A DNA stretch of 64,000 nt, taken from NCBI GenBank assembly GCA_031315995.1, contig JALDRG010000015.1, positions 1 through 64,000 of the forward strand, given 5' to 3'. Positions 20,878 to 30,339 of this stretch are shown here, one piece after another; position 1 is the first letter of the stretch, and the number at the start of each line of letters is the position of its first letter. The DNA is from Nitrospira sp. (GTDB lineage Bacteria > Nitrospirota > Nitrospiria > Nitrospirales > Nitrospiraceae). The notes under the pieces are model-generated. The model worked only from the letters and a program-made list of their open reading frames with translations, made no database searches and was not told the DNA's origin. Both the position numbers and the translations under genes were made by a program.

Positions 20878-21874
20878 AGTCCTTCACGTCTTTCTTGATA
20901 AAATCACGGAGCCGTTTGATGATTCGCGCTTCCAACTGTCTGGTGCGTTCCTTGGTGATGCCATATTTGGCCCCCATGTCTTCCAAGGTCAGCGGTGTTT
21001 CGGAAAGGATCCGGTTGCGCAGGATGTCTTCTTCGCGTTCGTCCAGAGTCTTCGTGAATTCCACCAGTTTCAGCCGAAAGAGCGCCTTGAGTTGGGTGTC
21101 CGCTAATCGTTCGTCTGCCGGTTGCTCATGCGCGGGCAGAATATCCATCAAGGTGCCGTCGTGCTCTTGGCCGATGGGTTGATCGAGCGACAGCTCCCAG
21201 CTACCCAGCCGTTGATCCATCTCGATGACATCGCGTTCGCGCACGTTCAGACGATCCGCGAGGAGTTTGCTGTCCGGGGCAAAGCCTTCGCGTTCGAGCT
21301 TGGCCTTTTCCTTCTTCAGATTGTAAAAGAGCTTACGCTGGTCTTGGGTCGTGCCGACCTTGATCAGACGATAGGTATTCAGCAGGTACCGGAGAATGTA
21401 GGCTCTAGCCCACCAAGCCGCGTAGGCATAAAAGCGAACATTCTTCGTGGGGTCAAACTTCTTAATGGCCTGCAGCAGTCCGACATTGCCTTCCTGAATT
21501 AAGTCCATGTGGTCGGCGCCGGTGTGAAGGTATTCGGACGCGATGGAGACGGACACCCGCAGGTTGGCGAGGATGAGCTTCATGGCCGCATCGCGACTAC
21601 CTCGCAGTTGATACTCCTCGAAGAGGCGGAGTTCTTCTTCTTTGCTGAGGTAGGGATAACGCCGGATTTCTGTCAGATACTGCTGGAGTGTGGTGACCGG
21701 AACCAGCGAGGTCGAGAGCGGGGCCTCATGCAGTTCTTTGGACGGGTGCCCATCGGCCGGCTCAGGTTCTTCCGTCACCTCTGCGTCCGTCGGCTCCAGG
21801 GTCTCGGACTCGAGGTCCTCGTCATCCAGGTCTGCGTCAGAATTCGAGTCGTGTGTTTGTTTGTGCTGCGCCAT
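20858..21874 (-). CDS. rpoH: RNA polymerase sigma-32-type factor
   Basis: A 338-residue sigma-70-family factor. After an acidic 55-residue N-terminal extension come region 1.2 (LQQYLTEIRRYPYLSKEEEL), region 2 (DLIQEGNVGLLQAIKKFDP, RFYAYAAWWARAYI) and region 4 (LTLEDMGAKYGITKERTRQL). The stretch QDQRKLFYNLKKEKAKL matches the RpoH box that marks heat-shock sigma factors. It likely directs transcription of chaperone and protease genes; the groS-groL operon is 2 kb away. Compared with proteobacterial RpoH, the acidic extension is unusual. Confidence 0.85.
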   Translation of the reverse strand: MAQHKQTHDSNSDADLDDEDLESETLEPTDAEVTEEPEPADGHPSKELHEAPLSTSLVPVTTLQQYLTEIRRYPYLSKEEELRLFEEYQLRGSRDAAMKLILANLRVSVSIASEYLHTGADHMDLIQEGNVGLLQAIKKFDPTKNVRFYAYAAWWARAYILRYLLNTYRLIKVGTTQDQRKLFYNLKKEKAKLEREGFAPDSKLLADRLNVRERDVIEMDQRLGSWELSLDQPIGQEHDGTLMDILPAHEQPADERLADTQLKALFRLKLVEFTKTLDEREEDILRNRILSETPLTLEDMGAKYGITKERTRQLEARIIKRLRDFIKKDVKDFDRLRM

Positions 21875-22010
21875 GCGATTCGAAACCGTGGGTTACGAGC
21901 CAGGACTCTTCATGAACAGCGGCTGCGTTGGCCTCAATTGTGAGAGGCCAGGCTGGGCTTCGGTCTCGAACGCCTCGCGACGGCATTCATGAAGGTTCTG
22001 GCAGGACGTC

Positions 22011-22038
22011 ACTATACCAGATGTCGGGTGTCGGGCAA
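22011..22038 (-). promoter_or_regulatory. Candidate rpoH promoter
   Basis: On the minus strand TTGCCC (plus 22038-22033), 16 bases, then TATAGT (plus 22016-22011). The start site would be near 22004, giving a leader of about 130 bases before the rpoH ATG. Suggested only by box similarity. Confidence 0.4.
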
Positions 22039-22070
22039 CAATGTCATGCGCCGGCTCGTCGGCGTCTCCC

Positions 22071-22100
22071 TTGCGTCTCTGAAATCGCGCCTCGTATAGT
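22071..22100 (+). promoter_or_regulatory. Candidate promoter of the NarK-like gene
   Basis: TTGCGT at 22071-22076, an 18-base spacer, TATAGT at 22095-22100. The start site would be near 22107, about 47 bases before the ATG at 22154. Divergent from the rpoH promoter. Confidence 0.4.
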
Positions 22101-22153
22101 GCGGGTGTGATTTCGCAGAACCAATCGGATCGCTTGAAGGCAGGCGGCGCGAA

Positions 22154-23395
22154 ATGAGGTCTTCGATCAGCGTTCGAGCCGTGTGGGCGGCATTGCTCAG
22201 CGGGCATTGGCCGACCCTGGCCGGTGCCTGGTTGCATCTTACCGTGAGTTTCATGGTGTGGGTGCTGTTCGGCGCGTTGGCTGTGGCGATCGGTGAGGAA
22301 CTCGGCCTGACGGCGACCCAACAGAGTGTGCTGGTGGCGATTCCACTGCTGGGCGGCGCGTTGTTGCGTATCGCCGCGGGCTGGGCCTGCGATTGGTATG
22401 GGGCAAGACGGACCGGTCTGTTGGTGCTGGTCCTTCAGCTTGGCGCTGTCGTCTGGGCTGCCCTCGGTGGGAGGAGCTACTCGGAACTGCTTGCCATCGG
22501 TCTCCTCCTCGGCGCAGGCGGGGCGAGTTTTGCGGTGGCGATGCCGGTGGTCAGTCGGGCCTATCCCGCGACCCATCAGGGCCTTGTGTTGGGGGTGGTC
22601 GCTTCCGGGAATATCGGGACCGTGCTCGTGCTGTTACTGGCTCCGCGATGGGAGGCGCTGCTGGGGTGGCACGGCGCCTGCGGGATCATGGCGATTCCCA
22701 TTCTGATGGCGATCGGACTCTTTAGCACCGTGGTGCAGCAAGAGCCTGCCGCGCGCTCCACGATCGGGAGAGCTTGGTGGCATGCGGCCTGGGAGATGGC
22801 GCGAGTGCCGTCTGTCTACTGGCTATGTCTCATTTATGGCATTACGTTCGGTGGTTTTGTCGGTCTCACGAGTTTTCTGCCCATGCTGCTGCATGATCAC
22901 TACGGCAGTGACCCGATCGTCGGCGGTTCTTTGGCCGCGCTCTGCGGATTGACGGGCAGCCTGATTCGTCCGGTCGGCGGATATGTGGCGGATCGATGGG
23001 GGGGCTTACCGGTGCTGACCGGCGTGTTTGTGGCGCTCGCGCTGATGGCGGCTGTGACGGGGTCGCTTCCGGTGCTGACCTGGGCCGTGGGATTGCTGGT
23101 GGTGACGATTGCCGTCATGGGGTTCGGGAACGGAGTGATCTTTCAAATCGTCTCGGAGTGGTTTCCCAAAGATATCGGTCTGGCCTCCGGTCTGGTGGGT
23201 GCTGCCGGCGGGCTCGGAGGGTTTCTCGTGCCCATTGCATTTGGGTTGTTGCGGGAGAGCACGGGGACGTTTGTGTTCGGGTTTATGGGATTGGCGGTCG
23301 TGAGCGCTGCCGCCGCGATGACGGTGAGTCCTGCCTTGCGGTGGCGTCCTCGGACAGTCGCGCCGGCTCCGAGCCCAGGCAGCTTTTCTCGTTGA
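22154..23395 (+). CDS. NarK-type nitrate/nitrite transporter (MFS, NNP family)
   Basis: A 413-residue inner-membrane carrier of the major facilitator superfamily with about twelve hydrophobic segments. NNP-family features include GNIGTVLVLLLAP in the fifth helix region, GGFVGLTSFLPMLLHDHYG, RPVGGYVADRWGG and the glycine-rich GFGNGVIFQIVSEWFPKDIG followed by GLVGAAGGLGGFL. These match nitrate/nitrite exchangers and uptake proteins. In a nitrite oxidiser it could exchange nitrite for nitrate or supply nitrate; direction cannot be told. It is divergent from rpoH and precedes ribBA by 60 bases. Confidence 0.85.
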   Translation: MRSSISVRAVWAALLSGHWPTLAGAWLHLTVSFMVWVLFGALAVAIGEELGLTATQQSVLVAIPLLGGALLRIAAGWACDWYGARRTGLLVLVLQLGAVVWAALGGRSYSELLAIGLLLGAGGASFAVAMPVVSRAYPATHQGLVLGVVASGNIGTVLVLLLAPRWEALLGWHGACGIMAIPILMAIGLFSTVVQQEPAARSTIGRAWWHAAWEMARVPSVYWLCLIYGITFGGFVGLTSFLPMLLHDHYGSDPIVGGSLAALCGLTGSLIRPVGGYVADRWGGLPVLTGVFVALALMAAVTGSLPVLTWAVGLLVVTIAVMGFGNGVIFQIVSEWFPKDIGLASGLVGAAGGLGGFLVPIAFGLLRESTGTFVFGFMGLAVVSAAAAMTVSPALRWRPRTVAPAPSPGSFSR

Positions 23396-23455
23396 CAGGG
23401 TGTTGTGGAAAGGGTTAGCTGGGCCACCGAAGTCGGCCGGCTCAATTGAGGGACT

Positions 23456-24664
23456 ATGGCGACACCGTTCAATTCGATCGAAGACGCGATCAAGGATATC
23501 AAGAAGGGGAAGTTCGTCATTCTCATCGATGACGAGGATCGAGAAAATGAGGGCGACCTCGTGATGGCGGCCGGCAAGGTGACACCGCAGGCCGTGAATT
23601 TCATGGCCAAATATGCGCGCGGATTGATCTGTCTGACGCTGACTCCGGAGCGGGTGGAAGAGTTGCAACTGGCGCCGCAGGCCGTGGAGAACACGGCTAC
23701 CTTCGGGACCGCGTTTACGGTTTCCGTCGACGCCCGTAGAGGCATCACCACCGGCATTTCGGCCGCGGATCGTGCCACGACCATTCATGTCGCGATCGAC
23801 CCCCGTTCCTCTCCAGGCGATCTGGCGCGCCCCGGTCACATTTTTCCGCTGAAGGCGCAAGTCGGCGGGGTGCTCCGACGCGCAGGGCAGACTGAGGGAT
23901 CGGTCGATCTGGCGCGATTGGCCGGACTGTATCCAGCGGGAGTCATCTGCGAAATCATGAACGAAGACGGCACGATGGCCCGCGTGCCGGAACTGACCAA
24001 GTTCGCCAAGCGGCATAAGTTGAAGATGGTGACGATCAAGGCGCTAATCGAGTACCGCATGCACCGGGAGACGTTTGTGCGGCGGGCTGCCAGCGCCTTC
24101 CTGCCCACGACCTTCGGCGATTTTGAAGCGATCGCATTCGAGAACGATATCGACGGAGCCACCCACATCGCGCTGGTGAAGGGACAGGTGGATCCGGAAA
24201 CGCCCATGCTGGTCCGCGTCCACTCCGGTTGTCTGACGGCGGATGTGCTGGGGTCACTGCGTTGTGACTGCCGCGAGCAGCTTCATCGCGCAATGGAGAT
24301 CATTCAGAAGGACGGCCGTGGCGTGTTGCTCTATCTCAATCAAGAGGGGCGCGGAATCGGTCTCCTGAATAAGATCAGAGCCTATGGTTTGCAAGATGCG
24401 GGCAGTGATACCGTCGAAGCGAATCTCCAGCTGGGCTTCAAGGCGGATTTGCGGGACTATGGGGTCGGCGCACAGATCCTTGTCCAGCTCGGGCTGCATC
24501 GAATCCGATTGATCACCAACAATCCGCGCAAGATTGTCGGTATTGAAGGATATGGCCTGAAGGTGGTCGAACGGGTGCCGATCGAGATCGCGCCCCGCGC
24601 CGACAACGAAAAATATCTCCGCACGAAAAAAGCCAAGCTCGGCCATCTGCTGAAGAAGGTCTAG
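23456..24664 (+). CDS. ribBA: Bifunctional riboflavin enzyme RibBA (DHBP synthase/GTP cyclohydrolase II)
   Basis: A 402-residue fusion that supplies both riboflavin precursors. Residues 1-200 are 3,4-dihydroxy-2-butanone-4-phosphate synthase ([15 protein letters not shown], then [20 protein letters not shown]). Residues from about 205 are GTP cyclohydrolase II, with the zinc-binding cysteines in [16 protein letters not shown] and the catalytic region [13 protein letters not shown]. It heads a ribBA-ribH-nusB-purB run. No FMN riboswitch is present in the 60 bases upstream, so regulation by that element is not seen here. Confidence 0.97.
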   Translation: MATPFNSIEDAIKDIKKGKFVILIDDEDRENEGDLVMAAGKVTPQAVNFMAKYARGLICLTLTPERVEELQLAPQAVENTATFGTAFTVSVDARRGITTGISAADRATTIHVAIDPRSSPGDLARPGHIFPLKAQVGGVLRRAGQTEGSVDLARLAGLYPAGVICEIMNEDGTMARVPELTKFAKRHKLKMVTIKALIEYRMHRETFVRRAASAFLPTTFGDFEAIAFENDIDGATHIALVKGQVDPETPMLVRVHSGCLTADVLGSLRCDCREQLHRAMEIIQKDGRGVLLYLNQEGRGIGLLNKIRAYGLQDAGSDTVEANLQLGFKADLRDYGVGAQILVQLGLHRIRLITNNPRKIVGIEGYGLKVVERVPIEIAPRADNEKYLRTKKAKLGHLLKKV

Positions 24665-24825
24665 CCCAACCCGCTCATGTCGAGCCTCCGTCTCACTCGT
24701 GAGAGAAAGATGGGCTCGCCGATGGCCTGAAACGTGTAGCCATTTGAGGGTGTTTCCAGGTATGATCGCCCTCTTTCTTCGGCGCACGCACAGTCCATGA
24801 GACCGCTGACTCGCTATCTCATCCC

Positions 24826-25368
24826 ATGAAGCTTCGCAAAGGATCCCAAGACGCGACGGGTCTGACGTTCGGCATCGTCGCGAGCAAATTTAATAAGTTT
24901 GTGACCAGCCGTTTGTTGGCGGAGTGCGTGAAAGCGTTGACCAAGGCCGGGGCGTCTGATGGGGCGATCGAGGTGGTGCGAGTGCCGGGTGCGTTCGAAA
25001 TTCCCCTTGTGGCTCGCCAGCTTGCTCGATCCGGCCGATTCGATGCGGTGATCTGTCTCGGTGCGGTCATTCGCGGTGATACGCCGCATTTTGAGTACAT
25101 CAGCACCGAAGTCAGTCGAGGGATCCTGCAAGCCTCCATGGACGCGAATGTGCCGGTCGTGTTCGGCGTGTTAACGACCGACACGGTGGCGCAGGCGATC
25201 GAGCGGGCGGATCCGGCCAAGCTCAATCGCGGCGCCGACGCCGCGAAAACGGCAATCGAAATGGTGAATGTGATGCGACTTCTCAAGAAGGAAGGAAGCG
25301 AGGAGGTGCCGCCGCCGGCGCCCCCTTCACGACGCGCTGGGCGGTCGGCAGTGAGGCCGAAGCGCTGA
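24826..25368 (+). CDS. ribH: 6,7-dimethyl-8-ribityllumazine synthase
   Basis: Condenses the RibA- and RibB-derived intermediates to lumazine, the penultimate riboflavin step; the enzyme usually forms icosahedral or pentameric shells. The 180-residue protein has [52 protein letters not shown] and [19 protein letters not shown], all typical. A basic proline-rich tail of about 20 residues extends past the usual end. It begins 161 bases after ribBA; that gap contains a nested hairpin (GAGCC/GGGCTC arms around TCTCAC/GTGAGA) without a T-run. Confidence 0.97.
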   Translation: MKLRKGSQDATGLTFGIVASKFNKFVTSRLLAECVKALTKAGASDGAIEVVRVPGAFEIPLVARQLARSGRFDAVICLGAVIRGDTPHFEYISTEVSRGILQASMDANVPVVFGVLTTDTVAQAIERADPAKLNRGADAAKTAIEMVNVMRLLKKEGSEEVPPPAPPSRRAGRSAVRPKR

Positions 25369-25381
25369 CCGGCGTGGCACT

Positions 25382-25855
25382 ATGGCCTCTCGACATCAAG
25401 CCCGCGAACAGGCGGTACAGATTCTTTTTCAATACGACATTCATGGCCAGGCCGGCTCGTGGCTGGATGACTTCTGGATTCAGTATCCATTGGCCGAAGA
25501 CATGCGGGCTTTCGCGGAGCGCCTGGTCGCCGGCGTCAGAGCCAACCGTAAGGAATTGGATACGCTGATCGGAAGCTATGCGACGAATTGGAAAGTCAGC
25601 CGCATGCCGATCATCGATCGAAATATTCTGCGCCTGGGCTGTTTTGAATTGCTGCATCTGCCTGAAGTCCCGGCCAAGGTTACGCTGAATGAAGCGATCG
25701 AACTCGCCAAGAGTTTCGGCGACGAGGAAGCGTCCAAGTTCGTGAACGGTATTCTCGACAAGGTGCTCAGGTCGGACGGGCGCTTGGAGCGAAAGTGCGC
25801 TTTCCCCGAATTGCCGGTGATGGGCAGCGACGGTGACGTGACGCGCGACGCGTGA
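25382..25855 (+). CDS. nusB: Transcription antitermination factor NusB
   Basis: A 157-residue all-helical RNA-binding protein that, with NusE, binds boxA in rRNA operons. It shows [20 protein letters not shown] at the N-terminus and the conserved [20 protein letters not shown] with [20 protein letters not shown]. ribH-nusB linkage is common in bacteria. It begins 13 bases after ribH. The last 25 residues diverge from the family, and the DNA at the 3' end (GTGACGCGCGACGCGTGATG) resembles a short repeat seen elsewhere in the window, so the tail may have been extended by that repeat. Confidence 0.94.
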   Translation: MASRHQAREQAVQILFQYDIHGQAGSWLDDFWIQYPLAEDMRAFAERLVAGVRANRKELDTLIGSYATNWKVSRMPIIDRNILRLGCFELLHLPEVPAKVTLNEAIELAKSFGDEEASKFVNGILDKVLRSDGRLERKCAFPELPVMGSDGDVTRDA

Positions 25856-25931
25856 TGCGGCTCTCGGGGGACACCGCCTCTGAATGTCCTGAACGAACGA
25901 CGCCTCACGAGCGACCAACAACGAGGAAGAG

Positions 25932-27260
25932 ATGATCGATCGATACACGCGCCCCAGCATGGGCGCCATCTGGGACCTTGCGCACAAGTATGAGATTTGG
26001 TTGGAAGTGGAACTGCAAGCCTGCGCCGCGTTTGAGCGCGGTGGACAGATTCCGAGGGGAACGAGCGCGCGGATTCGCAAGAAGGCCAAGATCAATGTGG
26101 AGCGCATTGCCGAGATTGAAAAGGTCACCAAGCACGATGTGATCGCGTTTCTCGAGTCGTTGTCGACGTCCGTCGGGCCGGAGCATCGATTCCTCCACAT
26201 GGGGCTCACCTCGTCGGACATCGTCGATACGTCGCTCGCGGTGCAGATGACCGAAGCGCTCGATCTGATTCTCGAAGATCTCGACGAGTTGATCGCCGTA
26301 TTGAAGACGCGCGCGCTCGAGCATCGCCACACGGTGATGGTGGGCCGGTCGCACGGCATTCATGGCGAGCCGGTATCGTTCGGGTTCAAGCTGGCGATTT
26401 GGTATGAAGAGGCTTGCCGGCATCGTACTCGGCTCCAAGCAGCGCGAAAAGATATTGCCGTGGGGAAACTCTCCGGTGCGATGGGCACGTTCGCGCATCA
26501 GGGGCCGGAGATTGAAGAGTACGTGTGCGCCAAGATGGGGCTCGTCTCAGATCCGGTGTCGAACCAAATCGTGCAGCGCGATCGGCATGCGGCCTATGTC
26601 TCCGCCCTGGCGTTGCTGGCCGCCACCATCGAGAAGATGGCGACTGAAATTCGCCATCTCCAGAGGACGGAAGTGCTCGAGGCGGAGGAATATTTCTCCG
26701 CTGGGCAAAAGGGCTCCTCGGCGATGCCGCATAAGCGCAATCCGATTGCGTCGGAAAATCTCTGCGGGCTCGCGCGTCTGGTACGTGGCAACAGTCTGGC
26801 GGCGATGGAAAATGTGGCCCTGTGGCACGAGCGGGACATCAGCCACTCCTCAGTGGAGCGGGTGATCATGCCGGACAGCACGATCCTGGTCGATTATATG
26901 CTGGCCCGCGTCACCGATGTCGTGAAGAACTTAATCGTTTACCCCGAGCGGATGCAGCGGAATCTGGATTTGACCGGGGGCCTGGTCTATTCGCAGCGAC
27001 TGCTCCTGGCCTTGATCGATAAGGGCGCCCAGCGCAAAGAATCTTATGAAGCCGTGCAGCGCAATGCGATGACGGCCTGGAAAGGCGGAGTCGGGTTTCA
27101 GGACCTGGTCGGTCGTGACCCGTTTATCTCCACTCATTTGACGCCTCGCGAGATTATAGCCTGTTTCGATCCGCTGTATTATTTACGGCACCTTGACCAG
27201 GTGTTTCGTCGTGTGTTCGGAGCCGGTGCGGTTCCGGCGAAGCGGCGTCGGAGGAGGTGA
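25932..27260 (+). CDS. purB: Adenylosuccinate lyase
   Basis: Catalyses two purine steps: SAICAR to AICAR and adenylosuccinate to AMP. The 442-residue protein has the fumarase/aspartase superfamily signature GSSAMPHKRNPIASENLCG, MGLTSSDIVDTSLAVQM and RSHGIHGEPVSFGFKLA with a catalytic histidine. It ends with a basic KRRRRR tail. It starts the purine block that continues with purC, purS, purQ, purL and purF, with a chlorite dismutase gene inserted one base after its stop. Confidence 0.97.
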   Translation: MIDRYTRPSMGAIWDLAHKYEIWLEVELQACAAFERGGQIPRGTSARIRKKAKINVERIAEIEKVTKHDVIAFLESLSTSVGPEHRFLHMGLTSSDIVDTSLAVQMTEALDLILEDLDELIAVLKTRALEHRHTVMVGRSHGIHGEPVSFGFKLAIWYEEACRHRTRLQAARKDIAVGKLSGAMGTFAHQGPEIEEYVCAKMGLVSDPVSNQIVQRDRHAAYVSALALLAATIEKMATEIRHLQRTEVLEAEEYFSAGQKGSSAMPHKRNPIASENLCGLARLVRGNSLAAMENVALWHERDISHSSVERVIMPDSTILVDYMLARVTDVVKNLIVYPERMQRNLDLTGGLVYSQRLLLALIDKGAQRKESYEAVQRNAMTAWKGGVGFQDLVGRDPFISTHLTPREIIACFDPLYYLRHLDQVFRRVFGAGAVPAKRRRRR

Positions 27261-27261
27261 C

Positions 27262-28056
27262 ATGAACGTCTTGTCGGTTGTGAAGGTGATGCTGACGGTC
27301 ACTCTGTTGATTGGAGCGAATGCGTGGCCGGCTCGGGCAACGGATCGCGAGGCTTTGCTCACCCAGCCTGGTGTATATGGGACCTTTGCGGCGTTCCAAA
27401 TGGATCATGACTGGTGGGATCTCACGGGAGAAGCGCGGGTCATTGCCGTCTCTGAGGTCAAGGGGTTGATTGAACAATTCTCACACAAACTCGTCATCGA
27501 GTCGTATCTGCTTCGCGGACTCTCCGACCATGCCGACTTCATGTTCAGGGTGCATGCGCAGGCCTTGTCGGACACCCAACAGTTTCTCACCTCACTCTTG
27601 GGAACTCGATTCGGGCGGCATCTCGTGGTGACGACCTACCTGCATGGTCTTACCAAACAGGCGGTCTACGTCCCCGGCTTCCCCGATCAGATGAAGGCAG
27701 CGCTGCAGGCGCCGACCGAGGTCGAGACGAAATCTTACGCCATCGTCATTCCGATTAAAAAAGATGCTGATTGGTGGGCGCTGGATCTGGACACCCGCAA
27801 GAGCCTCATGCAGGAGCACACCGCGGCGGCGCTTCCATATATGCAAAGCGTGAAGCGGAAATTGTATCACTCCAGCGGTCTAGACGACCTCGATTTCATT
27901 ACCTATTTTGAGACGGAAAAACTGGACGATTTTCACAGCTTGATTCGCGCGCTCGAGCAGGTGAAGGAATTCCGCCATAATCGCCGATTCGGCCATCCGA
28001 CGTTGCTGGGAACCGTCAGGCCGCTCGACGACATTCTTGAATTGTTCGCACGGTAG
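27262..28056 (+). CDS. cld: Periplasmic chlorite dismutase
   Basis: A heme b enzyme that splits chlorite into chloride and oxygen. The 264-residue precursor has a signal peptide (residues 1-26, ending WPARA). The mature part has DADWWALDLDTRKSLMQEHT, with the proximal heme ligand His186, and SVKRKLYHSSGL, with the distal Arg199. The 13-residue spacing equals that of His160 and Arg173 in the Nitrospira defluvii enzyme. FITYFETEKLDDFHSLIRAL also fits the long pentameric lineage. The ATG follows GGAGG, immediately after the purB stop. Why it sits in a purine operon is unclear; a detoxification role is possible. Confidence 0.95.
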   Translation: MNVLSVVKVMLTVTLLIGANAWPARATDREALLTQPGVYGTFAAFQMDHDWWDLTGEARVIAVSEVKGLIEQFSHKLVIESYLLRGLSDHADFMFRVHAQALSDTQQFLTSLLGTRFGRHLVVTTYLHGLTKQAVYVPGFPDQMKAALQAPTEVETKSYAIVIPIKKDADWWALDLDTRKSLMQEHTAAALPYMQSVKRKLYHSSGLDDLDFITYFETEKLDDFHSLIRALEQVKEFRHNRRFGHPTLLGTVRPLDDILELFAR

Positions 28057-28069
28057 TGGAGGATTGAGG

Positions 28070-28783
28070 ATGGCAGGCGAACCGACCGGTACGATGATTT
28101 ATGAGGGCAAGGCCAAGAAAATCTTCACGACCGACCGGCCGGACCAGGTGGTGCAATATTTCAAGGACGATGCGACGGCGTTCAATGCCCAGAAGCGCGG
28201 GACCATCGTCGACAAAGGGGTGGTCAACAATAAGGTGTCGGAGCGGTTGTTTCGGCTCTTGGAGCAGAAGGGGATTGCGACGCACTTCATCGATCGCGTG
28301 AGCGATCGCGAGATGCTTACCAAAAAGGTGACGATTGTCCCGGTCGAGGTGGTGGTTCGGAACGTCGTTGCGGGGAGTCTGGCCAAGCGGCTGGGCTTGA
28401 AGGACGGCGCGGCCATCGAGCCGGCGATCATCGAGTTCTATTACAAAGACGATGCGTTGGGCGACCCGCTGGTGAACGATGACCACCTTCGTTTGTTGAA
28501 TGTGGCGACGCCGGCGGTGTTGCGGGAGATGCGTGAACTGGGCCATAAAATCAATGCGGTGTTGCTGCCCTTCTTCAAGGAGCGCCGCATGCTCCTCGTC
28601 GATTTCAAGTTGGAGTTCGGCGTGTTCCACAATCGACTCATCCTCGCCGACGAAATTTCTCCCGACACCTGCCGGTTCTGGGACCAAAGCACTCAGGAGT
28701 CGATGGACAAGGATCGATTCCGGAAGGATTTGGGGAAAATCGAGGAGGCGTATCAGGAGGTGTTGAAGCGAGTGTGTGGATAG
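28070..28783 (+). CDS. purC: SAICAR synthetase (phosphoribosylaminoimidazole-succinocarboxamide synthase)
   Basis: Joins CAIR and aspartate using ATP to form SAICAR. The 237-residue protein shows MIYEGKAKKIFTTDRPDQVV, VVRNVVAGSLAKRLGLKDG, and the family signature around LVDFKLEFGVF and LADEISPDTCRFWDQ. The ATG at 28070 follows GGAGG at good spacing; the frame is open upstream but overlaps cld. Fourteen bases separate it from cld. Confidence 0.98.
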   Translation: MAGEPTGTMIYEGKAKKIFTTDRPDQVVQYFKDDATAFNAQKRGTIVDKGVVNNKVSERLFRLLEQKGIATHFIDRVSDREMLTKKVTIVPVEVVVRNVVAGSLAKRLGLKDGAAIEPAIIEFYYKDDALGDPLVNDDHLRLLNVATPAVLREMRELGHKINAVLLPFFKERRMLLVDFKLEFGVFHNRLILADEISPDTCRFWDQSTQESMDKDRFRKDLGKIEEAYQEVLKRVCG

Positions 28784-28874
28784 GGGAGAGGGGGAGGCAG
28801 CGGTGCGCAGGCGCAGCCCATCTCTTCCTCCCCTCGTCGACCTCGCTGGTGTTGAGAGGTAGGACGAGGAAACG

Positions 28875-29102
28875 ATGAACCGGTTTCTGCAGCTGTTTTT
28901 GAACTATGGGCTGGTAGCGGCGATTTTGGTATGGGCTGCCACCGTGGCGTTGATGGCCTATCACCTCAAGGAGTCGCCCTGGCGTTGGGCATTTATCCTG
29001 CTGTCGCTGGCAGGACTGGGAACGATCGGCGTCATCTTTTGGATACGGAAGTATGTCAACCGGGTGAGCAAGGCTCAGCAGGAAGCAGGAAAAGCACGAT
29101 GA
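28875..29102 (+). CDS. Small two-helix membrane protein coupled to purS, unknown function
   Basis: A 75-residue protein with two predicted transmembrane helices (about residues 9-28 and 37-56) joined by a short loop and followed by a charged C-terminal segment (RKYVNRVSKAQQEAGKAR). The ATG follows a GGACGAGGAAACG stretch. Its stop overlaps the purS start (ATGA), so the two are translationally coupled. Nothing links it biochemically to purine synthesis. It may anchor something to the membrane or be a small regulator; the sequence does not decide. Confidence 0.8.
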   Translation: MNRFLQLFLNYGLVAAILVWAATVALMAYHLKESPWRWAFILLSLAGLGTIGVIFWIRKYVNRVSKAQQEAGKAR

Positions 29103-29338
29103 AAGCTAAGATTCACGTGACCTTGAAGCAGGGGATTCTCGACCCGCAGGGAAAGGCGATCGAGCACGCGCTGGATTCGCTTGGGTTCAAGAATGCGGCG
29201 AATGTGCGAGTGGGCAAGTACATGGAAGTGGACGTGAATGAAACGGACGCCGCCAAGGCCGCTGAGCAGGTGAAGCAAATGTGTGAGAAGTTGCTGGCCA
29301 ATACGGTGATTGAGGACTATCGCTACGAGTTGCAGTGA
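29099..29338 (+). CDS. purS: FGAM synthase subunit PurS
   Basis: The 79-residue small subunit that bridges PurL and PurQ in the three-part formylglycinamidine ribonucleotide synthase. It reads MKAKIHVTLKQGILDPQGKA, LDSLGFKNAANVRVGKYMEV and ends CEKLLANTVIEDYRYEL, the standard PurS layout. It overlaps the preceding small membrane protein gene by four bases. The 195 bases between it and purQ contain no convincing gene. Confidence 0.97.
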   Translation: MKAKIHVTLKQGILDPQGKAIEHALDSLGFKNAANVRVGKYMEVDVNETDAAKAAEQVKQMCEKLLANTVIEDYRYELQ

Positions 29339-29533
29339 GGCGGCGGCGATGGCAGGACCAGTTGTGTGCTCGCGCCACCCGAGGCCTCGGAAGGAAAATG
29401 GGGCAGCGGTCGGGCTCTCCTTTTTCTTGCTCGCAGAACGCGCACGATGAAGCGGTGCTCGGTCGATGCGCGCAGTGAATGATAACCCCCACCACTGCCT
29501 TGATAAGGTGATGGAAGGAGTGTCAGGAAGAGT

Positions 29534-30256
29534 ATGAAAATCGGCGTGGTGGTGTTTCCCGGTAGCAATTGTGACCACGACTGCCAGTATGTCTTCAAGG
29601 ACCTGCTGCGCCAGCATGTGGAGATGATCTGGCATAAGGAGACCTCGTTGGCGGGGCTTGCTGCGGTTGTCTTGCCGGGCGGGTTTTCCTATGGGGATTA
29701 TCTGCGGACCGGCGCCATTGCGCGGTTCTCGCCGGTGATGGGGGCGGTGAAGGCGTTTGCGAATAAGGGCGGACTGGTCATCGGTATTTGTAACGGTTTT
29801 CAGATCCTTCTGGAAGCCGGGTTGCTGCCAGGGGTGATGTTGCGGAATACCTCGCTGAATTTTATCTGCAAAGACGTTTATGTAAAGGTCGAGAACGCGG
29901 CAACCCGGTTCACGAATCGCTGTGCGTCCGGCCAGGTGTTGAAGATTCCCATCGCCCATGCCGACGGCAACTACTATACCGATCCCGTGACGCTGGGAGG
30001 TATTAAGGCGAATGCTCAAGTGATTTTTCGCTACTGTACGGCCGATGGTAAGGTGACACCGGAGACGAATCCGAACGGTTCCCTGGACAACATCGCCGGG
30101 ATCATGAACGCGGACGGGAATGTATTGGGCCTGATGCCGCATCCGGAGCGCAGCGCGGAATCGATATTGGGTAACGAAGACGGTCGACTAATCTTCCTGT
30201 CGATGCTGACGTCATTCGGCGCCTCCGAGTTGCAGTCGAAATTAGTCGGAGCATGA
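29534..30256 (+). CDS. purQ: FGAM synthase glutaminase subunit PurQ
   Basis: Class I glutamine amidotransferase that provides ammonia for FGAM synthesis. The 240-residue protein has [17 protein letters not shown] at the start, the nucleophile Cys86 in [20 protein letters not shown], and the His-Glu pair in [20 protein letters not shown]. Companion to purS and purL, typical of the non-fused (Gram-positive-type) enzyme. Confidence 0.98.
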   Translation: MKIGVVVFPGSNCDHDCQYVFKDLLRQHVEMIWHKETSLAGLAAVVLPGGFSYGDYLRTGAIARFSPVMGAVKAFANKGGLVIGICNGFQILLEAGLLPGVMLRNTSLNFICKDVYVKVENAATRFTNRCASGQVLKIPIAHADGNYYTDPVTLGGIKANAQVIFRYCTADGKVTPETNPNGSLDNIAGIMNADGNVLGLMPHPERSAESILGNEDGRLIFLSMLTSFGASELQSKLVGA

Positions 30257-30339
30257 CGTCCGGCTTGCGTGAGCAGATGTTTCGGAATTGGATGGATCGG
30301 AATTGTCGGTTACCCCGTACGATTGAGAATGTGTAATTC

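Noticed and set aside
23396..23455. FMN riboswitch before ribBA
   Set aside because: Only 60 bases are available and no conserved riboswitch core is visible.
23006..24016. 336-codon minus-strand frame across the NarK-like gene end and ribBA
   Set aside because: Spans two firm plus-strand genes and has no domain features.
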